64,000 nucleotides of DNA. It comes from Citrobacter sp. JGM124 (GTDB lineage: Bacteria > Pseudomonadota > Gammaproteobacteria > Enterobacterales > Enterobacteriaceae). Position 1 is the stretch's first letter, and the number at the start of each line of letters is the position of its first letter. Shown piece after piece: positions 1-10,572 of this stretch. The stretch is taken from the NCBI RefSeq assembly GCF_018257795.1, contig NZ_JAERJD010000001.1, positions 248,001 through 312,000 on the forward strand. The letters run 5' to 3'. A model generated the notes under the pieces. That model was not told where the DNA came from and ran no database searches. It was given only the letters and a program-made list of their open reading frames with translations. A program made the translations under genes and the position numbers.

Positions 1-669
1 TATATGGACTTAATGGCGCTGCTTTATCGCTTGATGGCGAAGTCCCGTCAGCAAGGGATGTTTTCCCTTGAGCGCGATATTGAAAAACCAGAAGAAAGTG
101 AGATTTTCGCCAGTTATCCCCGCATTCTGGCTGATACGGTGATGCTCGACTTTATTGTTGACTACCTGCGTCTGATTATCAGCGGCAATATGAACACTTT
201 TGAAATAGAAGCGCTGATGGATGAAGAGATAGAAACCCATGAAAATGAAGCCGAAATCCCTGCCAGTAGCTTGTCACTGATGGGGGACTCATTGCCGGCT
301 TTTGGTATTGTTGCCGCGGTTATGGGGGTAGTGAATGCACTGGCCTCTGCGGATCGTCCCGCGGCTGAATTGGGCAGCCTGATTGCCCATGCCATGGTGG
401 GGACTTTCTTGGGTATTTTACTGGCGTACGGGTTTGTTTCCCCGCTGGCATCGGTATTACGTCAGAAAAGTGCGGAAACCACCAAAATGATGCAGTGCGT
501 TAAAGTGACACTGTTGTCAAGTCTCAATGGTTACGCCCCACCTATTGCGGTGGAATTTGGACGCAAGACCCTGTATTCCAGCGAGCGCCCATCCTTTGTT
601 GAACTTGAAGAGCACGTCCGTGCCGTTCGTTCACCGAATGCTCAACGTGCCACGGAAGAAGAAGTATGA
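1..669 (+). CDS. motA: Flagellar stator protein MotA (5' end outside window)
   Basis: MotA forms, with MotB, the proton-conducting stator of the flagellar motor in the inner membrane. The frame is open from base 1, so the N-terminal part (about 75 residues by comparison with the 295-residue E. coli protein) lies outside the window. The visible part carries the cytoplasmic loop that touches FliG ([15 protein letters not shown], with the conserved Arg and Glu), then the last two membrane segments ([17 protein letters not shown] and a second one starting [13 protein letters not shown]) and the C-terminal tail with [13 protein letters not shown]. The stop overlaps the motB start (ATGA), implying translational coupling. 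Identification is near certain from almost residue-by-residue agreement with E. coli MotA. Confidence 0.97.
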   Translation, partial: YMDLMALLYRLMAKSRQQGMFSLERDIEKPEESEIFASYPRILADTVMLDFIVDYLRLIISGNMNTFEIEALMDEEIETHENEAEIPASSLSLMGDSLPAFGIVAAVMGVVNALASADRPAAELGSLIAHAMVGTFLGILLAYGFVSPLASVLRQKSAETTKMMQCVKVTLLSSLNGYAPPIAVEFGRKTLYSSERPSFVELEEHVRAVRSPNAQRATEEEV

Positions 670-1595
670 AAAATCAGTCCCACCCTATCGTTGTCGTAAG
701 ACGCCGTAAAAGTAAACACCACGGGCAGGGTGGGCATGGGTCATGGAAGATTGCTTATGCTGATTTTATGACCGCCATGATGGCATTCTTTCTGGTCATG
801 TGGCTAATCTCGATATCCAGCCCGAAACAACTGGCACAAATTGCCGATTATTTTCGTACCCCACTGGCCCAGGCGATTACGGGGGGAGAGCGTATTGCGG
901 ATAGCGACAGCCCGATACCGGGGGGCGGTGATGATTACACCCAACAACAGGGTGAAGTGAAAAAACAGATTGATATTGAAACGTTACGTCAGCGTATGGA
1001 ATCCAATCGTCTTAAACGCATTAAAGGCGACTTGGATCAGTTAATTGAGTCTGACCCTAAGTTGCGAGCACTGCGCCCCCATTTACAGATCAAACTGGTA
1101 CAGGAAGGTCTGCGTATCCAGATAATTGATAGCCAGAACCGCCCTATGTTTAAAACTGGCAGTGCCGAAGTTGAACCTTATATGCGTGATATTCTGCGCA
1201 AAATCGCACCATTGCTTAATGACTTGCCGAATAGAATCAGCCTGTCAGGTCATACGGATGACTTGCCTTATGCCAATGGTGAACGTGGTTATAGCAACTG
1301 GGAATTATCTGCTGAACGGGCGAATGCATCACGACGTGAACTGGTTGCGGGTGGGCTTGATGAAGGGAAGGTTCTGCGGGTTGTCGGGATGTCATCGACC
1401 ATGGTGTTATCGAACAAAGGTGCAGGGGATGCCATCAACCGCCGTATTAGTTTGTTGGTTCTGAATAAACAGACTGAAGACGCCATCATGCATGAAAACG
1501 CAGAAAGCGAAAATAAATCCCTGGACGTTTTACACGCATTACCAGAGACGTTAACCGGAAATAATAATATTGCGCCACAACCAGATATGAGGTGA
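666..1595 (+). CDS. motB: Flagellar stator protein MotB
   Basis: MotB anchors the MotA/MotB stator to peptidoglycan and provides the proton-binding aspartate. The 309-residue product has a basic cytoplasmic N-terminus (RRRKSKHH), one membrane helix near residues 30-50 ([17 protein letters not shown]) containing the essential Asp33, the plug/linker segment, and an OmpA-like peptidoglycan-binding domain from about residue 145 to 270 ([10 protein letters not shown], ...[10 protein letters not shown]). Length matches the family. It overlaps motA by 4 bp and is followed 4 bp later by cheA, so the motA-motB-cheA-cheW operon order of E. coli is kept. Confidence 0.98.
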   Translation: MKNQSHPIVVVRRRKSKHHGQGGHGSWKIAYADFMTAMMAFFLVMWLISISSPKQLAQIADYFRTPLAQAITGGERIADSDSPIPGGGDDYTQQQGEVKKQIDIETLRQRMESNRLKRIKGDLDQLIESDPKLRALRPHLQIKLVQEGLRIQIIDSQNRPMFKTGSAEVEPYMRDILRKIAPLLNDLPNRISLSGHTDDLPYANGERGYSNWELSAERANASRRELVAGGLDEGKVLRVVGMSSTMVLSNKGAGDAINRRISLLVLNKQTEDAIMHENAESENKSLDVLHALPETLTGNNNIAPQPDMR

Positions 1596-1599
1596 TAGC

Positions 1600-3633
1600 G
1601 TGAGTATGGATATCAGCGATTTTTACCAGACATTTTTTGATGAAGCCGACGAGTTACTGGCTGATATGGAACAGCATTTACTGGATTTGGTACCAGAGGA
1701 TCCCGATTCCGAACAGTTAAATGCCATTTTCCGTGCAGCACACTCCATTAAAGGTGGTGCGGGAACGTTCGGTTTTAGCATATTGCAGGAAACGACCCAC
1801 CTGATGGAGAACTTACTCGATGAGGCGCGGCGTGGTGAAATGCAGCTTAGCCCAGATATTATCAACCTGTTTTTGGAAACCAAAGATATTATGCAGGAAC
1901 AGTTAGATGCCTATAAAGCTTCAGAAGAACCAGATGCGGAAAGCTTTCAGTATATTTGTCAGGCATTACGCCAGTTAGCCCTGGAGAGTAAAGGTACCCC
2001 GATAAAGGAGGTTGCCCCTGCGCCTGAAGAAAAAAGCCCACCGGTTTCCCCTGCGAGTGATGGCAAGCTCCGCATATTGCTGGACGGCCTCAAAGAGGCA
2101 GAATGTGATCTGATGCTGGAAGAGCTGACGAATTTAGGTAACGTCAGCGAGGTGGTCAAAGAGGCCACCTCACTCACCGCGACACTGGAAACGACGGTCA
2201 GTGAAGATGATATCACCGCCGTATTGTGTTTCGTGATTGAGCCTGAGCAGATTCATTTCTTGCCTCTGAGCCCTGCCAGCACTGAAGAAGGGCTTACCAC
2301 CGGAGGGGACGTGGTCGCCGTGATACCGACAGCGCCTGCTCGGGTTGAGGCTAAAACGTCGTTACCCGACGTTATTGCCCCCGTCAGCGGACGTGTGGTG
2401 CGCGAGAAAGCCGCCCATCGGGCTTCTGAGTCCAGCAGCATTCGGGTTGCGGTAGAAAAAGTTGACCAGCTGATTAACCTGGTCGGTGAGCTGGTGATCA
2501 CGCAGTCCATGCTGGCCCAGCGTTCGGGTGAGCTAGACCCCGTTCACCACGGTGAGCTGATTACCAGCATGGGGCAGCTGGAACGTAATGCCCGGGACTT
2601 GCAAGAGTCAGTCATGTCGATTCGTATGATGCCGATGGAATATGTGTTTAGCCGGTTCCCTCGGCTGGTGCGTGACCTGGCAAGTAAGCTGAATAAAGAA
2701 GTTGAGCTGACGTTGTTGGGGAGCTCCACTGAGCTGGATAAGAGCCTGATTGAACGCATTATTGATCCACTGACTCACTTGGTGCGTAACAGTCTTGATC
2801 ATGGCATTGAGACACCAGACAAACGTCGTGCCGCCGGGAAAAGTGAGTCAGGCAATCTGATTTTATCTGCTGAACATCAGGGCGGAAATATCTGTATTGA
2901 AGTCACGGATGACGGTGCCGGGTTGAATCGCGAACGTATCCTGGCCAAAGCGCTCTCGCAGGGGCTGGCGGTTAACGAAAATATGAGTGATGACGAGATA
3001 GGCATGCTGATTTTTGCGCCCGGTTTTTCCACCGCGGAGCAGGTCACGGATGTTTCTGGCCGTGGCGTGGGTATGGATGTCGTCAAACGTAATATCCAGG
3101 AAATGGGTGGGCATGTGGAGATCCAGACCAAAGCGGGGGCCGGGACGACTATCCGGATCTTGCTGCCACTGACCCTCGCAATACTGGATGGCATGTCGGT
3201 AAAAGTGAGTGACGAAGTCTTTATTTTGCCACTGAATGCCGTGATGGAATCACTGCAGCCTCAGGAACATGATCTGCACCCGCTGGCGGGGGGGGAACGT
3301 GTACTGGAAGTGCGGGGTGAATATTTACCTTTAGTTGAACTCTGGAAGGTTTTTGATGTTCAGGGGGCGAAAACTGAAGCGACACAAGGCATCGTGGTTA
3401 TTTTGCAAAGTGCAGGTCGCCGCTTCGCGCTGCTGGTTGATCAACTGATAGGCCAGCACCAGGTGGTGGTAAAAAATCTCGAAAGTAATTATCGCAAGGT
3501 ACCGGGCATTTCTGCTGCCACTATTTTAGGGGATGGTAGCGTCGCTTTAATTGTCGACGTTTCTGCCCTGCAGAGTTTAAATCGTGAACAACGCCTTGGT
3601 TCACCATCGCTTGATCAACCGCTTAAGATATAG
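1600..3633 (+). CDS. cheA: Chemotaxis histidine kinase CheA
   Basis: CheA autophosphorylates on a histidine of its P1 domain when receptors signal, then passes the phosphate to CheY and CheB. The 677-residue protein starts with GTG at the position used in E. coli (product [20 protein letters not shown]). P1 holds the phosphoacceptor His48 in [15 protein letters not shown]2 (CheY/CheB docking) lies near 155-240; P3 dimerisation near 275-340 ([16 protein letters not shown]); the P4 ATPase domain follows with the N box ([12 protein letters not shown]), G1 (DDGAGLNRE) and G2 ([10 protein letters not shown]); P5 is the CheW-like C-terminal domain. It is about 20 residues longer than E. coli CheA, mostly in the linkers around P2. 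Confidence 0.98.
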   Translation: MSMDISDFYQTFFDEADELLADMEQHLLDLVPEDPDSEQLNAIFRAAHSIKGGAGTFGFSILQETTHLMENLLDEARRGEMQLSPDIINLFLETKDIMQEQLDAYKASEEPDAESFQYICQALRQLALESKGTPIKEVAPAPEEKSPPVSPASDGKLRILLDGLKEAECDLMLEELTNLGNVSEVVKEATSLTATLETTVSEDDITAVLCFVIEPEQIHFLPLSPASTEEGLTTGGDVVAVIPTAPARVEAKTSLPDVIAPVSGRVVREKAAHRASESSSIRVAVEKVDQLINLVGELVITQSMLAQRSGELDPVHHGELITSMGQLERNARDLQESVMSIRMMPMEYVFSRFPRLVRDLASKLNKEVELTLLGSSTELDKSLIERIIDPLTHLVRNSLDHGIETPDKRRAAGKSESGNLILSAEHQGGNICIEVTDDGAGLNRERILAKALSQGLAVNENMSDDEIGMLIFAPGFSTAEQVTDVSGRGVGMDVVKRNIQEMGGHVEIQTKAGAGTTIRILLPLTLAILDGMSVKVSDEVFILPLNAVMESLQPQEHDLHPLAGGERVLEVRGEYLPLVELWKVFDVQGAKTEATQGIVVILQSAGRRFALLVDQLIGQHQVVVKNLESNYRKVPGISAATILGDGSVALIVDVSALQSLNREQRLGSPSLDQPLKI

Positions 3634-3635
3634 GT

Positions 3636-4136
3636 ATGCAAATGACAGCATCAACGCATGTGGCAAAATTAACTGGCGAATCCGTAGGACAGGAGTTTCT
3701 GGTCTTCACCCTTGGCGATGAGGAGTATGGCATTGATATTCTGAAAGTTCAGGAAATCCGTGGCTATGACCAAGTGACACGCATTGCCAATACGCCTAAC
3801 TTTATTAAAGGTGTGACGAATCTGCGCGGGGTGATTGTTCCCATCATTGATCTGCGCATCAAGTTTGCACAGAACGATGTGGAATATAATGACAACACCG
3901 TTGTTATTGTTCTCAATTTTGAACAACGCGTGGTTGGCATCGTTGTTGATGGCGTCTCTGATGTTCTCTCCCTGACCACGGATCAAATTCGCCCGGCACC
4001 TGAATTCGCTGTAACACTATCAACGGAATACCTCACTGGCCTGGGGGCCTTAGGTGAGCGAATGCTAATCCTTGTCAATATTGAAAAACTGCTGAGTAGT
4101 GAAGAGATGGCACTGGTTGAGTCCACCGTGTCGTAA
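3636..4136 (+). CDS. cheW: Chemotaxis coupling protein CheW
   Basis: CheW is the adaptor that joins chemoreceptors to CheA in the signalling array. The 166-residue protein is a single CheW/SH3-like fold with the diagnostic stretches [35 protein letters not shown] and [19 protein letters not shown]. An ATG at 3642 is a possible alternative start; the E. coli protein begins at a similar place. It directly follows cheA (2 bp gap) and closes this operon: a perfect stem-loop lies 29 bp downstream and the next gene is more than 500 bp away. Confidence 0.98.
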   Translation: MQMTASTHVAKLTGESVGQEFLVFTLGDEEYGIDILKVQEIRGYDQVTRIANTPNFIKGVTNLRGVIVPIIDLRIKFAQNDVEYNDNTVVIVLNFEQRVVGIVVDGVSDVLSLTTDQIRPAPEFAVTLSTEYLTGLGALGERMLILVNIEKLLSSEEMALVESTVS

Positions 4137-4164
4137 CCGTATCATCCTGCTGTTTGTCTTGATG

Positions 4165-4196
4165 GGCAGCGTTATTCTTTTCTGAATAACGCTGCC
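4165..4196. terminator. Stem-loop after cheW
   Basis: A perfect 13-bp inverted repeat (GGCAGCGTTATTC, 4165-4177, with its complement at 4184-4196) encloses a 6-base loop. It sits 29 bp after the cheW stop. No T-run follows on either strand, so intrinsic termination is not assured; it may instead protect the mRNA 3' end. Confidence 0.45.
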
Positions 4197-4251
4197 TGCA
4201 GGCTATTTTCCCACCATTGTTGTTCCCCATTAATTTCCCTGCACCATTCAA

Positions 4252-4278
4252 TAAAGTTTCAATTAACGCTGCCGATAA
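4252..4278 (+). promoter_or_regulatory. FliA (sigma-28) class 3 flagellar promoter
   Basis: TAAA at 4252-4255, exactly 15 bases, then GCCGATAA at 4271-4278: this equals the enterobacterial FliA consensus (TAAA-N15-GCCGATAA). It lies in the gap between cheW and the chemoreceptor gene and reads toward the receptor, as expected for the class 3 receptor-cheRBYZ operon. The start codon of the receptor is roughly 390 bases downstream, so the transcript would have an unusually long leader. Confidence 0.85.
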
Positions 4279-4674
4279 TATCGATAAGCGTTTACTGAGT
4301 TTGTCTGCCCGGAACCTTGCAGGGCAGGCCCAGTACGCCGCTCTGTTACTGTTATTCATCACTTACTCTGTCACTGAACAAGAAGAATAAGGTGAAGAAA
4401 CCGATAGATCACCCTGGCAGAAACAGAGTTATAAATTTTGCTAATGCACTGGAAATAATGCATTCCGGGGGGAGGGACGGGTGAGTTACGCAGGCCATTG
4501 TTTGACTGTCTCTGGTGTCAGAGCATCGTCTGGCTGCGGTTAAACCGGCACAGAGTGGCTCAATAGCAGTAACGTAATTGCCCCGAATAACTGCGGGGCA
4601 TCTCTGCTTATGCCATAGGCAGAAACCCGGCTGATTAAGTCAACACTTACAGGTATTAGCTAAGGAAGGGATTG
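4279..4674. other. Long leader between FliA promoter and receptor gene
   Basis: About 390 bases with no recognisable gene. One open stretch on the + strand, roughly 4262-4390 and ending in TAA, reads like a short protein tail (ends FITYSVTEQEE) but has no start codon with a ribosome-binding site. It could be the last piece of a deleted gene or simply leader RNA. Confidence 0.3.
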
Positions 4675-6225
4675 ATGTTTAACCGTATCAAAATTTCGAC
4701 CACGCTTTTTATTATTTTAGTGATTTGTGGTGTTCTGCAAATAGGCAGCAATGGGCTCTCCTTTTGGGCATCCCATGACGATTATCAGAATTTGAAAATG
4801 GTGGAGTCCAGTAATCAGCAGCGCGAATTACTGACGCAAAGTAGAGCGGCACTCCTTCAGGCGGGAGGGGCATTAGGCCGGGCAGGTACCCTGACAGCCT
4901 TAAGCTACCCTGTGGAGGATGTTAAACGTCAGATTGTGCTGGCCCGGGAAAATTTAAAGCAGGCCACCGCGTATTTTGCTCAGTTTAGTGAATCGGTTAG
5001 TGCAGATAACAACGATGCCGAGATGATCACGTCTGCACAACAAAGTTTTACCGGCTTTGAAGCGGCGTTAGCAAAACAGATTTCCTGGCTGGAAAATAAT
5101 CAGCTATCAGAATTCTTAAATGCACCTGTGGGGCAGGCTCAGGACAGCTTTGAGTCTTACTTTACTCTCTGGCAGCAGGAAATTAACCAGCGCATTACTG
5201 ATGCGCGTAGTGACAGTGAGATTAACTACCAGCTGTCAGCGATTATTTTTGGTTGTGTGGCCGTTATCGCCATTATGCTGACCCTGGGTTCGCTGTGGTG
5301 GTCGCGTAAAATGATTGTGCAGCCTTTGGGTATTGTCCGGGATCATTTTGACAGCATTGCCGCCGGGGATCTGGCAAAACCGATTGCTGTTTTTGGGCGT
5401 AACGAAATATCGCTTATTTTTGCCAGCCTTAAAAAGATGCAGAGCGCCCTTAAAGAGACGATCACTCAAGTCCGTGATAATAGCAATGCTATGTACAGCG
5501 GTGTTTCCGAAATTTCTATGGGAAACAATGATCTGTCTGCCAGAACAGAACAGCAAGCCGCTTCTCTGGCCCAGACGGCAGCCAGTATGGAGCAGTTAAC
5601 CGCCACGGTCGGACAAAATGCCGACAATGCTCGCCAGGCGGCACAACTTTCCCATGCCGCTGCGGATAAAGCAAAGCAGGGTGGCAATCAGACGGCGACC
5701 GTGGCCCGGACGATGCAAGAGATCACTGGCAGCTCACAGAAAATTAGCGATATTACTAACGTTATCGACAGCATCGCATTTCAGACCAATATTTTGGCAC
5801 TGAACGCAGCTGTTGAGGCCGCTCGCGCCGGGGAGCAGGGGCGTGGGTTTGCTGTTGTGGCCGGAGAAGTACGCAATCTGGCCAGCCGCAGTGCTCAGGC
5901 AGCGAAAGAGATCAAAGCGTTAATAGAAGAATCAGTAAACAGAGTACAACAAGGTTCAAAAAGTGTAGAAGCGGCAGCCATAACCATGGCTGAGATCGTC
6001 CATTCGGTGACGCAGGTCAATGATATTATGGGTGAAATAGCTTCTGCGTCCGATGAACAGCGTCACGGTATAGCACAGGTTGCTCAGGCCGTGAGTCAAA
6101 TGGATCTCGTCACTCAGCAGAATGCTGCATTAGTGGAAGAATCGGCCAGTGCGACTGAATCGCTGGCCAGCCAGACGGAACACTTAACTCAGGTGGTTAA
6201 TGTATTTCGTCTTAGTGACGTATGA
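4675..6225 (+). CDS. Methyl-accepting chemotaxis protein
   Basis: A transmembrane chemoreceptor feeding the CheA/CheW array. From the ATG at 4675 (preceded by AAGGAAGGG; a TTG one codon earlier sits too close to that site) it encodes 516 residues: a first membrane helix (about 8-30, TLFIILVICGVLQIGSNGL), a periplasmic four-helix ligand-binding domain (about 31-185), a second membrane helix (about 188-212, IIFGCVAVIAIMLTLGSLWW), a HAMP domain, and the long signalling coiled coil with the invariant hairpin tip IDSIAFQTNILALNAAVEAA. The overall build is that of Tsr/Tar, but the C-terminus ends in VVNVFRLSDV without the NWETF-type tail that tethers CheR and CheB. It occupies the place of tar/tap in E. 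coli; the ligand cannot be read from the sequence. Confidence 0.95.
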   Translation: MFNRIKISTTLFIILVICGVLQIGSNGLSFWASHDDYQNLKMVESSNQQRELLTQSRAALLQAGGALGRAGTLTALSYPVEDVKRQIVLARENLKQATAYFAQFSESVSADNNDAEMITSAQQSFTGFEAALAKQISWLENNQLSEFLNAPVGQAQDSFESYFTLWQQEINQRITDARSDSEINYQLSAIIFGCVAVIAIMLTLGSLWWSRKMIVQPLGIVRDHFDSIAAGDLAKPIAVFGRNEISLIFASLKKMQSALKETITQVRDNSNAMYSGVSEISMGNNDLSARTEQQAASLAQTAASMEQLTATVGQNADNARQAAQLSHAAADKAKQGGNQTATVARTMQEITGSSQKISDITNVIDSIAFQTNILALNAAVEAARAGEQGRGFAVVAGEVRNLASRSAQAAKEIKALIEESVNRVQQGSKSVEAAAITMAEIVHSVTQVNDIMGEIASASDEQRHGIAQVAQAVSQMDLVTQQNAALVEESASATESLASQTEHLTQVVNVFRLSDV

Positions 6226-6295
6226 CTCGGTGCTGGGTAAATAAATCGGTGATTTTAGATATCAGTCATATCTGAAGAGCAATTGAGAAGACGCG

Positions 6296-7162
6296 ATGAC
6301 ATTACTGGGTCCTCATGGACAATCGTCATTACTACAACAGATGACACAGCGTCTGCCGCTTTCCGACGTCCATTTTCGTCGGATATGTCAGTTAATCTAT
6401 CAGCGCGCAGGGATTGTGCTGGCTGACCATAAGCGGGACATGGTTTACAACCGCCTGGTACGCCGTTTACGGCTGCTCGGGCTGGACGATTTTGGTGACT
6501 ATCTTGGAATGCTGGAGGCGAATGCCAGCGATGCTGAGTGGCAGGCCTTTATTAATGCTCTGACTACTAATTTGACAGCATTTTTCCGGGAGGGGCACCA
6601 TTTCCCGTTGCTGGCGGAGCATGCACGCCAACGAACGGGTGAATATAAAGTCTGGAGTGCGGCGGCGTCCACGGGGGAGGAACCATACTCTATTGCCATC
6701 ACGCTGGCGGATGTCTTCGGGGAGGGACATGGACGCTGGAAAGTGTTTGCCAGTGATATTGACACGCAAGTGCTGGAGAAAGCGCAGAGCGGTATTTACC
6801 GCCAACAGGAACTTAAAACCCTGTCACAGCAACAGCTCCAGCGCTATTTCATGCGTGGAACCGGGCCCCATGAAGGCTATGTCCGTGTACGTCAGGAGAT
6901 CATTAAGCACGTTGAATTTGCGGTGATTAACCTACTGGATTCAAAGCTGAATGTCCCCGGATCATTTGATGCGATTTTTTGCCGTAACGTAATGATTTAT
7001 TTTGATAAAAAAACACAGCAAGCCATTCTTCAGCGCTTTGTTCCGTTATTAAAACCGGGGGGATTACTGTTTGCCGGGCATTCGGAAAATTTCAGTCATC
7101 TTAGTCGTGATTTCTGGCTTCGTGGCCAGACTGTGTATGGGCTGAGTAAGGAAAGAACGTGA
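6296..7162 (+). CDS. cheR: Chemotaxis protein methyltransferase CheR
   Basis: CheR methylates glutamates on chemoreceptors using S-adenosylmethionine, for sensory adaptation. The 288 residues match E. coli CheR closely: N-terminal helical domain ([23 protein letters not shown], then YNRLVRRLR), followed by the SAM-binding Rossmann domain with [26 protein letters not shown], and [10 protein letters not shown]. Its stop overlaps the cheB start by 4 bp (GTGA), so the pair is translationally coupled. Confidence 0.98.
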   Translation: MTLLGPHGQSSLLQQMTQRLPLSDVHFRRICQLIYQRAGIVLADHKRDMVYNRLVRRLRLLGLDDFGDYLGMLEANASDAEWQAFINALTTNLTAFFREGHHFPLLAEHARQRTGEYKVWSAAASTGEEPYSIAITLADVFGEGHGRWKVFASDIDTQVLEKAQSGIYRQQELKTLSQQQLQRYFMRGTGPHEGYVRVRQEIIKHVEFAVINLLDSKLNVPGSFDAIFCRNVMIYFDKKTQQAILQRFVPLLKPGGLLFAGHSENFSHLSRDFWLRGQTVYGLSKERT

Positions 7163-8208
7163 CAAAAATACGTGTGTTGTCGGTTGATGACTCTGCCTTA
7201 ATGCGGCGGATAATGACGGAGATCATTAATAGTCACCCTGATATGGAGATGGTGGCCACTGCACCTGACCCGCTAGTGGCACGTGACTTGATCAAGAAAT
7301 TCAACCCTGATGTTTTGACCCTGGATGTGGAAATGCCACGTATGGATGGTCTTGATTTTCTTGAAAAACTTATGCGGCTACGCCCTATGCCCGTGGTTAT
7401 GGTGTCATCCCTGACGGGAAAAGGTTCGGAGGTGACGTTGCGCGCACTTGAGTTAGGTGCCATTGATTTTGTCACCAAACCTCAGTTAGGGATCCGTGAA
7501 GGAATGCTGGCTTACAGCGAGACCATTGCCGATAAAGTACGCACCGCATCCCGGGCGAAGCTCGCGGCTCATAGCAACCCAGCCACACCGGTGTTGTTAA
7601 AAAGTGGCCCATTGCTGAGTTCAGAAAAATTGATTGCCATTGGTGCTTCTACCGGCGGTACGGAAGCCATTCGTCATGTTCTGCAACCCCTGCCACTTTC
7701 AAGCCCGGCGGTGTTGATTACCCAGCATATGCCAGCAGGATTCACCCGTTCATTTGCCGAGCGGCTTAACCGATTATGTCAGATAGAAGTAAAAGAAGCC
7801 TGCGATGGTGAGCGTGTATTACCGGGACACGCATATATCGCACCAGGCAATCAGCATATGGCGCTGGTTCGCAGTGGTGCAAATTATCAAATCACGATAA
7901 CCGAAGCCCCCCCTGTGAACCGCCATCGTCCTTCGGTGGATGTCCTGTTTCATTCGGTAGCGAAATATGCGGGGCGTAATGCGGTGGGCGTGATCCTTAC
8001 CGGGATGGGGAATGATGGTGCGGCAGGAATGCTCGCCATGCACCAGGCAGGGGCCTGGACGATTGCCCAAAATGAAGCAAGTTGTGTGGTGTTCGGCATG
8101 CCGCGCGAAGCCATCAATGCAGGTGGCGTTAGCGAAGTGGTCGAGTTAGGTCAGATAAGCCAGCAAATGCTGGCGAAAATTAGTGCCGGACAGGCAATAC
8201 GAATTTAA
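7159..8208 (+). CDS. cheB: Protein-glutamate methylesterase/glutaminase CheB
   Basis: CheB demethylates and deamidates chemoreceptors after phosphorylation by CheA, opposing CheR. It begins with GTG inside the end of cheR. The 349 residues comprise a receiver domain with the acidic pair Asp10-Asp11 and phosphoacceptor Asp56 ([12 protein letters not shown]), a linker, and the C-terminal esterase with catalytic Ser164 ([10 protein letters not shown]), the HMPAGFT histidine motif and the [11 protein letters not shown] aspartate motif. All catalytic elements are present and length equals E. coli CheB. Confidence 0.98.
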   Translation: MTKIRVLSVDDSALMRRIMTEIINSHPDMEMVATAPDPLVARDLIKKFNPDVLTLDVEMPRMDGLDFLEKLMRLRPMPVVMVSSLTGKGSEVTLRALELGAIDFVTKPQLGIREGMLAYSETIADKVRTASRAKLAAHSNPATPVLLKSGPLLSSEKLIAIGASTGGTEAIRHVLQPLPLSSPAVLITQHMPAGFTRSFAERLNRLCQIEVKEACDGERVLPGHAYIAPGNQHMALVRSGANYQITITEAPPVNRHRPSVDVLFHSVAKYAGRNAVGVILTGMGNDGAAGMLAMHQAGAWTIAQNEASCVVFGMPREAINAGGVSEVVELGQISQQMLAKISAGQAIRI

Positions 8209-8212
8209 CTGA

Positions 8213-8617
<405 letters not shown>

Positions 8618-8627
8618 GGAGGTGCTC

Positions 8628-9278
8628 ATGCACTCGTCAACAAACCCGGCAACAGAACTACAACCAAATTCAGCGGCTGATATTGTCGCACGTATCGGCA
8701 GCCTGACGCGTATGTTGCGTGACAGTTTGCGTGAACTGGGGCTGGATCAAGCGATTGCCGAAGCAGCAGAAGCAATACCGGATGCACGTGACCGACTGGA
8801 TTATGTGGTACAGATGACAGCCCAGGCCGCTGAACGGGCATTAAACTGTGTAGAACTCTCTCAACCCCATCAGGCGGAGCTGGAACGTGGTGCCAAATCT
8901 CTGAGTGGGCGCTGGGATGAGTGGTTTGAAAACCCGATTGCCCTTGACGATGCGCGTGAGTTGGTCACAGACACTCGTAAGTATCTGTCTGACGTGCCGG
9001 GGCATACCAGCTTTACCAACGCACAGTTGCTTGAAATCATGATGGCTCAGGACTTCCAGGATCTGACCGGCCAGGTTATCAAGCGTATGATGGATGTGAT
9101 CCAGGAAATTGAGCGTCAGTTGCTGATGGTATTACTGGAAAATATGCCTGAACCTGAAGCCCGTGCAAAACGAGCCAATGAGAGCTTATTGAATGGCCCA
9201 CAGATGAATACCAGCGCGAGCGGGGTGGTAGCAAGCCAGGATCAAGTTGATGATTTACTCGATAGCTTAGGCTTCTAA
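8628..9278 (+). CDS. cheZ: CheY-phosphate phosphatase CheZ
   Basis: CheZ removes phosphate from CheY. The ATG at 8628 is chosen because a strong ribosome-binding site (TAAGGAGGTG) begins at the cheY stop and lies just upstream; the longer open frame into cheY lacks one. The 216 residues follow E. coli CheZ: a long helical hairpin with the catalytic Gln in [19 protein letters not shown], and the C-terminal CheY-binding helix [14 protein letters not shown]. It is the last gene of the receptor-cheRBYZ operon; a perfect hairpin follows. Confidence 0.98.
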   Translation: MHSSTNPATELQPNSAADIVARIGSLTRMLRDSLRELGLDQAIAEAAEAIPDARDRLDYVVQMTAQAAERALNCVELSQPHQAELERGAKSLSGRWDEWFENPIALDDARELVTDTRKYLSDVPGHTSFTNAQLLEIMMAQDFQDLTGQVIKRMMDVIQEIERQLLMVLLENMPEPEARAKRANESLLNGPQMNTSASGVVASQDQVDDLLDSLGF

Positions 9279-9283
9279 GCGCC

Positions 9284-9319
9284 GTCACACCATGCCAGCA
9301 AACACTGGCATGGTGTGAC
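9284..9319 (+). terminator. Stem-loop after cheZ
   Basis: Perfect 15-bp inverted repeat (GTCACACCATGCCAG at 9284-9298, complement at 9305-9319) around a CAAACA loop, 6 bases after the cheZ stop. A classical T-run is missing, so it is either an inefficient intrinsic terminator or an mRNA-stabilising hairpin separating cheZ from flhB. Confidence 0.55.
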
Positions 9320-9420
9320 TTAACGTTAAAATAGCCGCATAAAAACCGCTGTAATTCCCCCATTATTCCTTATCACCTCTGGCATGCTTTCGCTGACCTT
9401 AAGGCCAGGGGATTTTCAGA

Positions 9421-10572
9421 GTGTCTGAAGAGAGTGATCAGGAAAAAACAGAAGCTCCCACATCCCACCGACTTGAAAAAGCGCGGGAAGAGGGGCAGAT
9501 CCCGCGATCCCGTGAACTCACCTCATTGTTGATGTTGTTGGTTGGATTAAGCGTCCTGTGGGCAGGTGGTGCTTCACTGGCCCGTACTTTGGGATCAATG
9601 CTCTCCGATGGTCTGCATTTTGACCATAAAATTATCAATGACCCTAATCTGACCATTCACCAAATTAGCCATTTAATCACGCTTGCAGTAACGGCTCTCC
9701 TGCCACTGATTGGTGGGCTGGTTATCATAGCTATTGCCGCGCCGATGCTTCTCGGTGGCGTGATGTTCAATGGCAAATCGATAAAGTTTGACCTGGGCAA
9801 AATGAACCCAATTAAAGGGTTCAAACGTCTGTTCTCCATGCAGACCGCGGCAGAACTGTTTAAAGCCTTGCTGAAAGCCATTTTAGTGGGTGTCGTTGTT
9901 GGCTGGTTTTTATGGCACAACTGGCCCTCTATGCTGCGCTTGATTCATGAACCCCCTGTAACGGCGCTGAGTGATGCCTTAAATACCGTGGCGCTTTGCG
10001 CCCTGCTCGTTATCCTGGGGCTTATCCCGATGGTGGGGTTTGATGTTTTCTTTCAAATTTTTAGCCATATCAAAAAATTGAAAATGACACAGCAGGATAT
10101 TCGTGATGAGCATAAGCAAAATGAAGGGGATCCACATGTTAAGGGGCGCATTCGACAGCAACAACGGGCGATGGCACGCCGTCGAATGATGGCGGATGTG
10201 CCGAAAGCGGATGTGATTGTTACCAACCCGACCCATTATGCCGTCGCATTGCAGTATGACGAAAACAAAATGAGTGCGCCAAAAGTACTGGCGAAAGGCG
10301 CCGGTCAAGTCGCGTTACGAATACGTGAACTGGCGGAACAAAATCGCATTCCGATGCTGGAAGCTCCCCCCCTGGCCCGGGCACTGTATCGACATGCCGA
10401 AATAGGGCAACAAATCCCGGGTCAGCTGTATAGCGCCGTGGCCGAAGTACTTGCCTGGGTATGGCAGCTCAGACGCTGGCGTATGACTGGGGGACTTATC
10501 CCTAAAAAACCTGGAAATTTACCTGTGCCAGCCGCGCTGGACTTTGCAAATGAGAAGGACTCTGATGAGTAG
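9421..10572 (+). CDS. flhB: Flagellar export switch protein FlhB
   Basis: FlhB is an inner-membrane component of the flagellar type III export gate and switches export from hook to filament substrates by self-cleavage. The GTG-started 383-residue protein begins EESDQEKTEAPTSHRLEKAREEG as in the family, has four membrane segments between about 30 and 210, and the cytoplasmic domain with the autocleavage motif NPTH starting at Asn269, followed by YAVALQYDENKMSAPKVLAKG. flhA starts 8 bp before its end. Confidence 0.98.
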   Translation: MSEESDQEKTEAPTSHRLEKAREEGQIPRSRELTSLLMLLVGLSVLWAGGASLARTLGSMLSDGLHFDHKIINDPNLTIHQISHLITLAVTALLPLIGGLVIIAIAAPMLLGGVMFNGKSIKFDLGKMNPIKGFKRLFSMQTAAELFKALLKAILVGVVVGWFLWHNWPSMLRLIHEPPVTALSDALNTVALCALLVILGLIPMVGFDVFFQIFSHIKKLKMTQQDIRDEHKQNEGDPHVKGRIRQQQRAMARRRMMADVPKADVIVTNPTHYAVALQYDENKMSAPKVLAKGAGQVALRIRELAEQNRIPMLEAPPLARALYRHAEIGQQIPGQLYSAVAEVLAWVWQLRRWRMTGGLIPKKPGNLPVPAALDFANEKDSDE

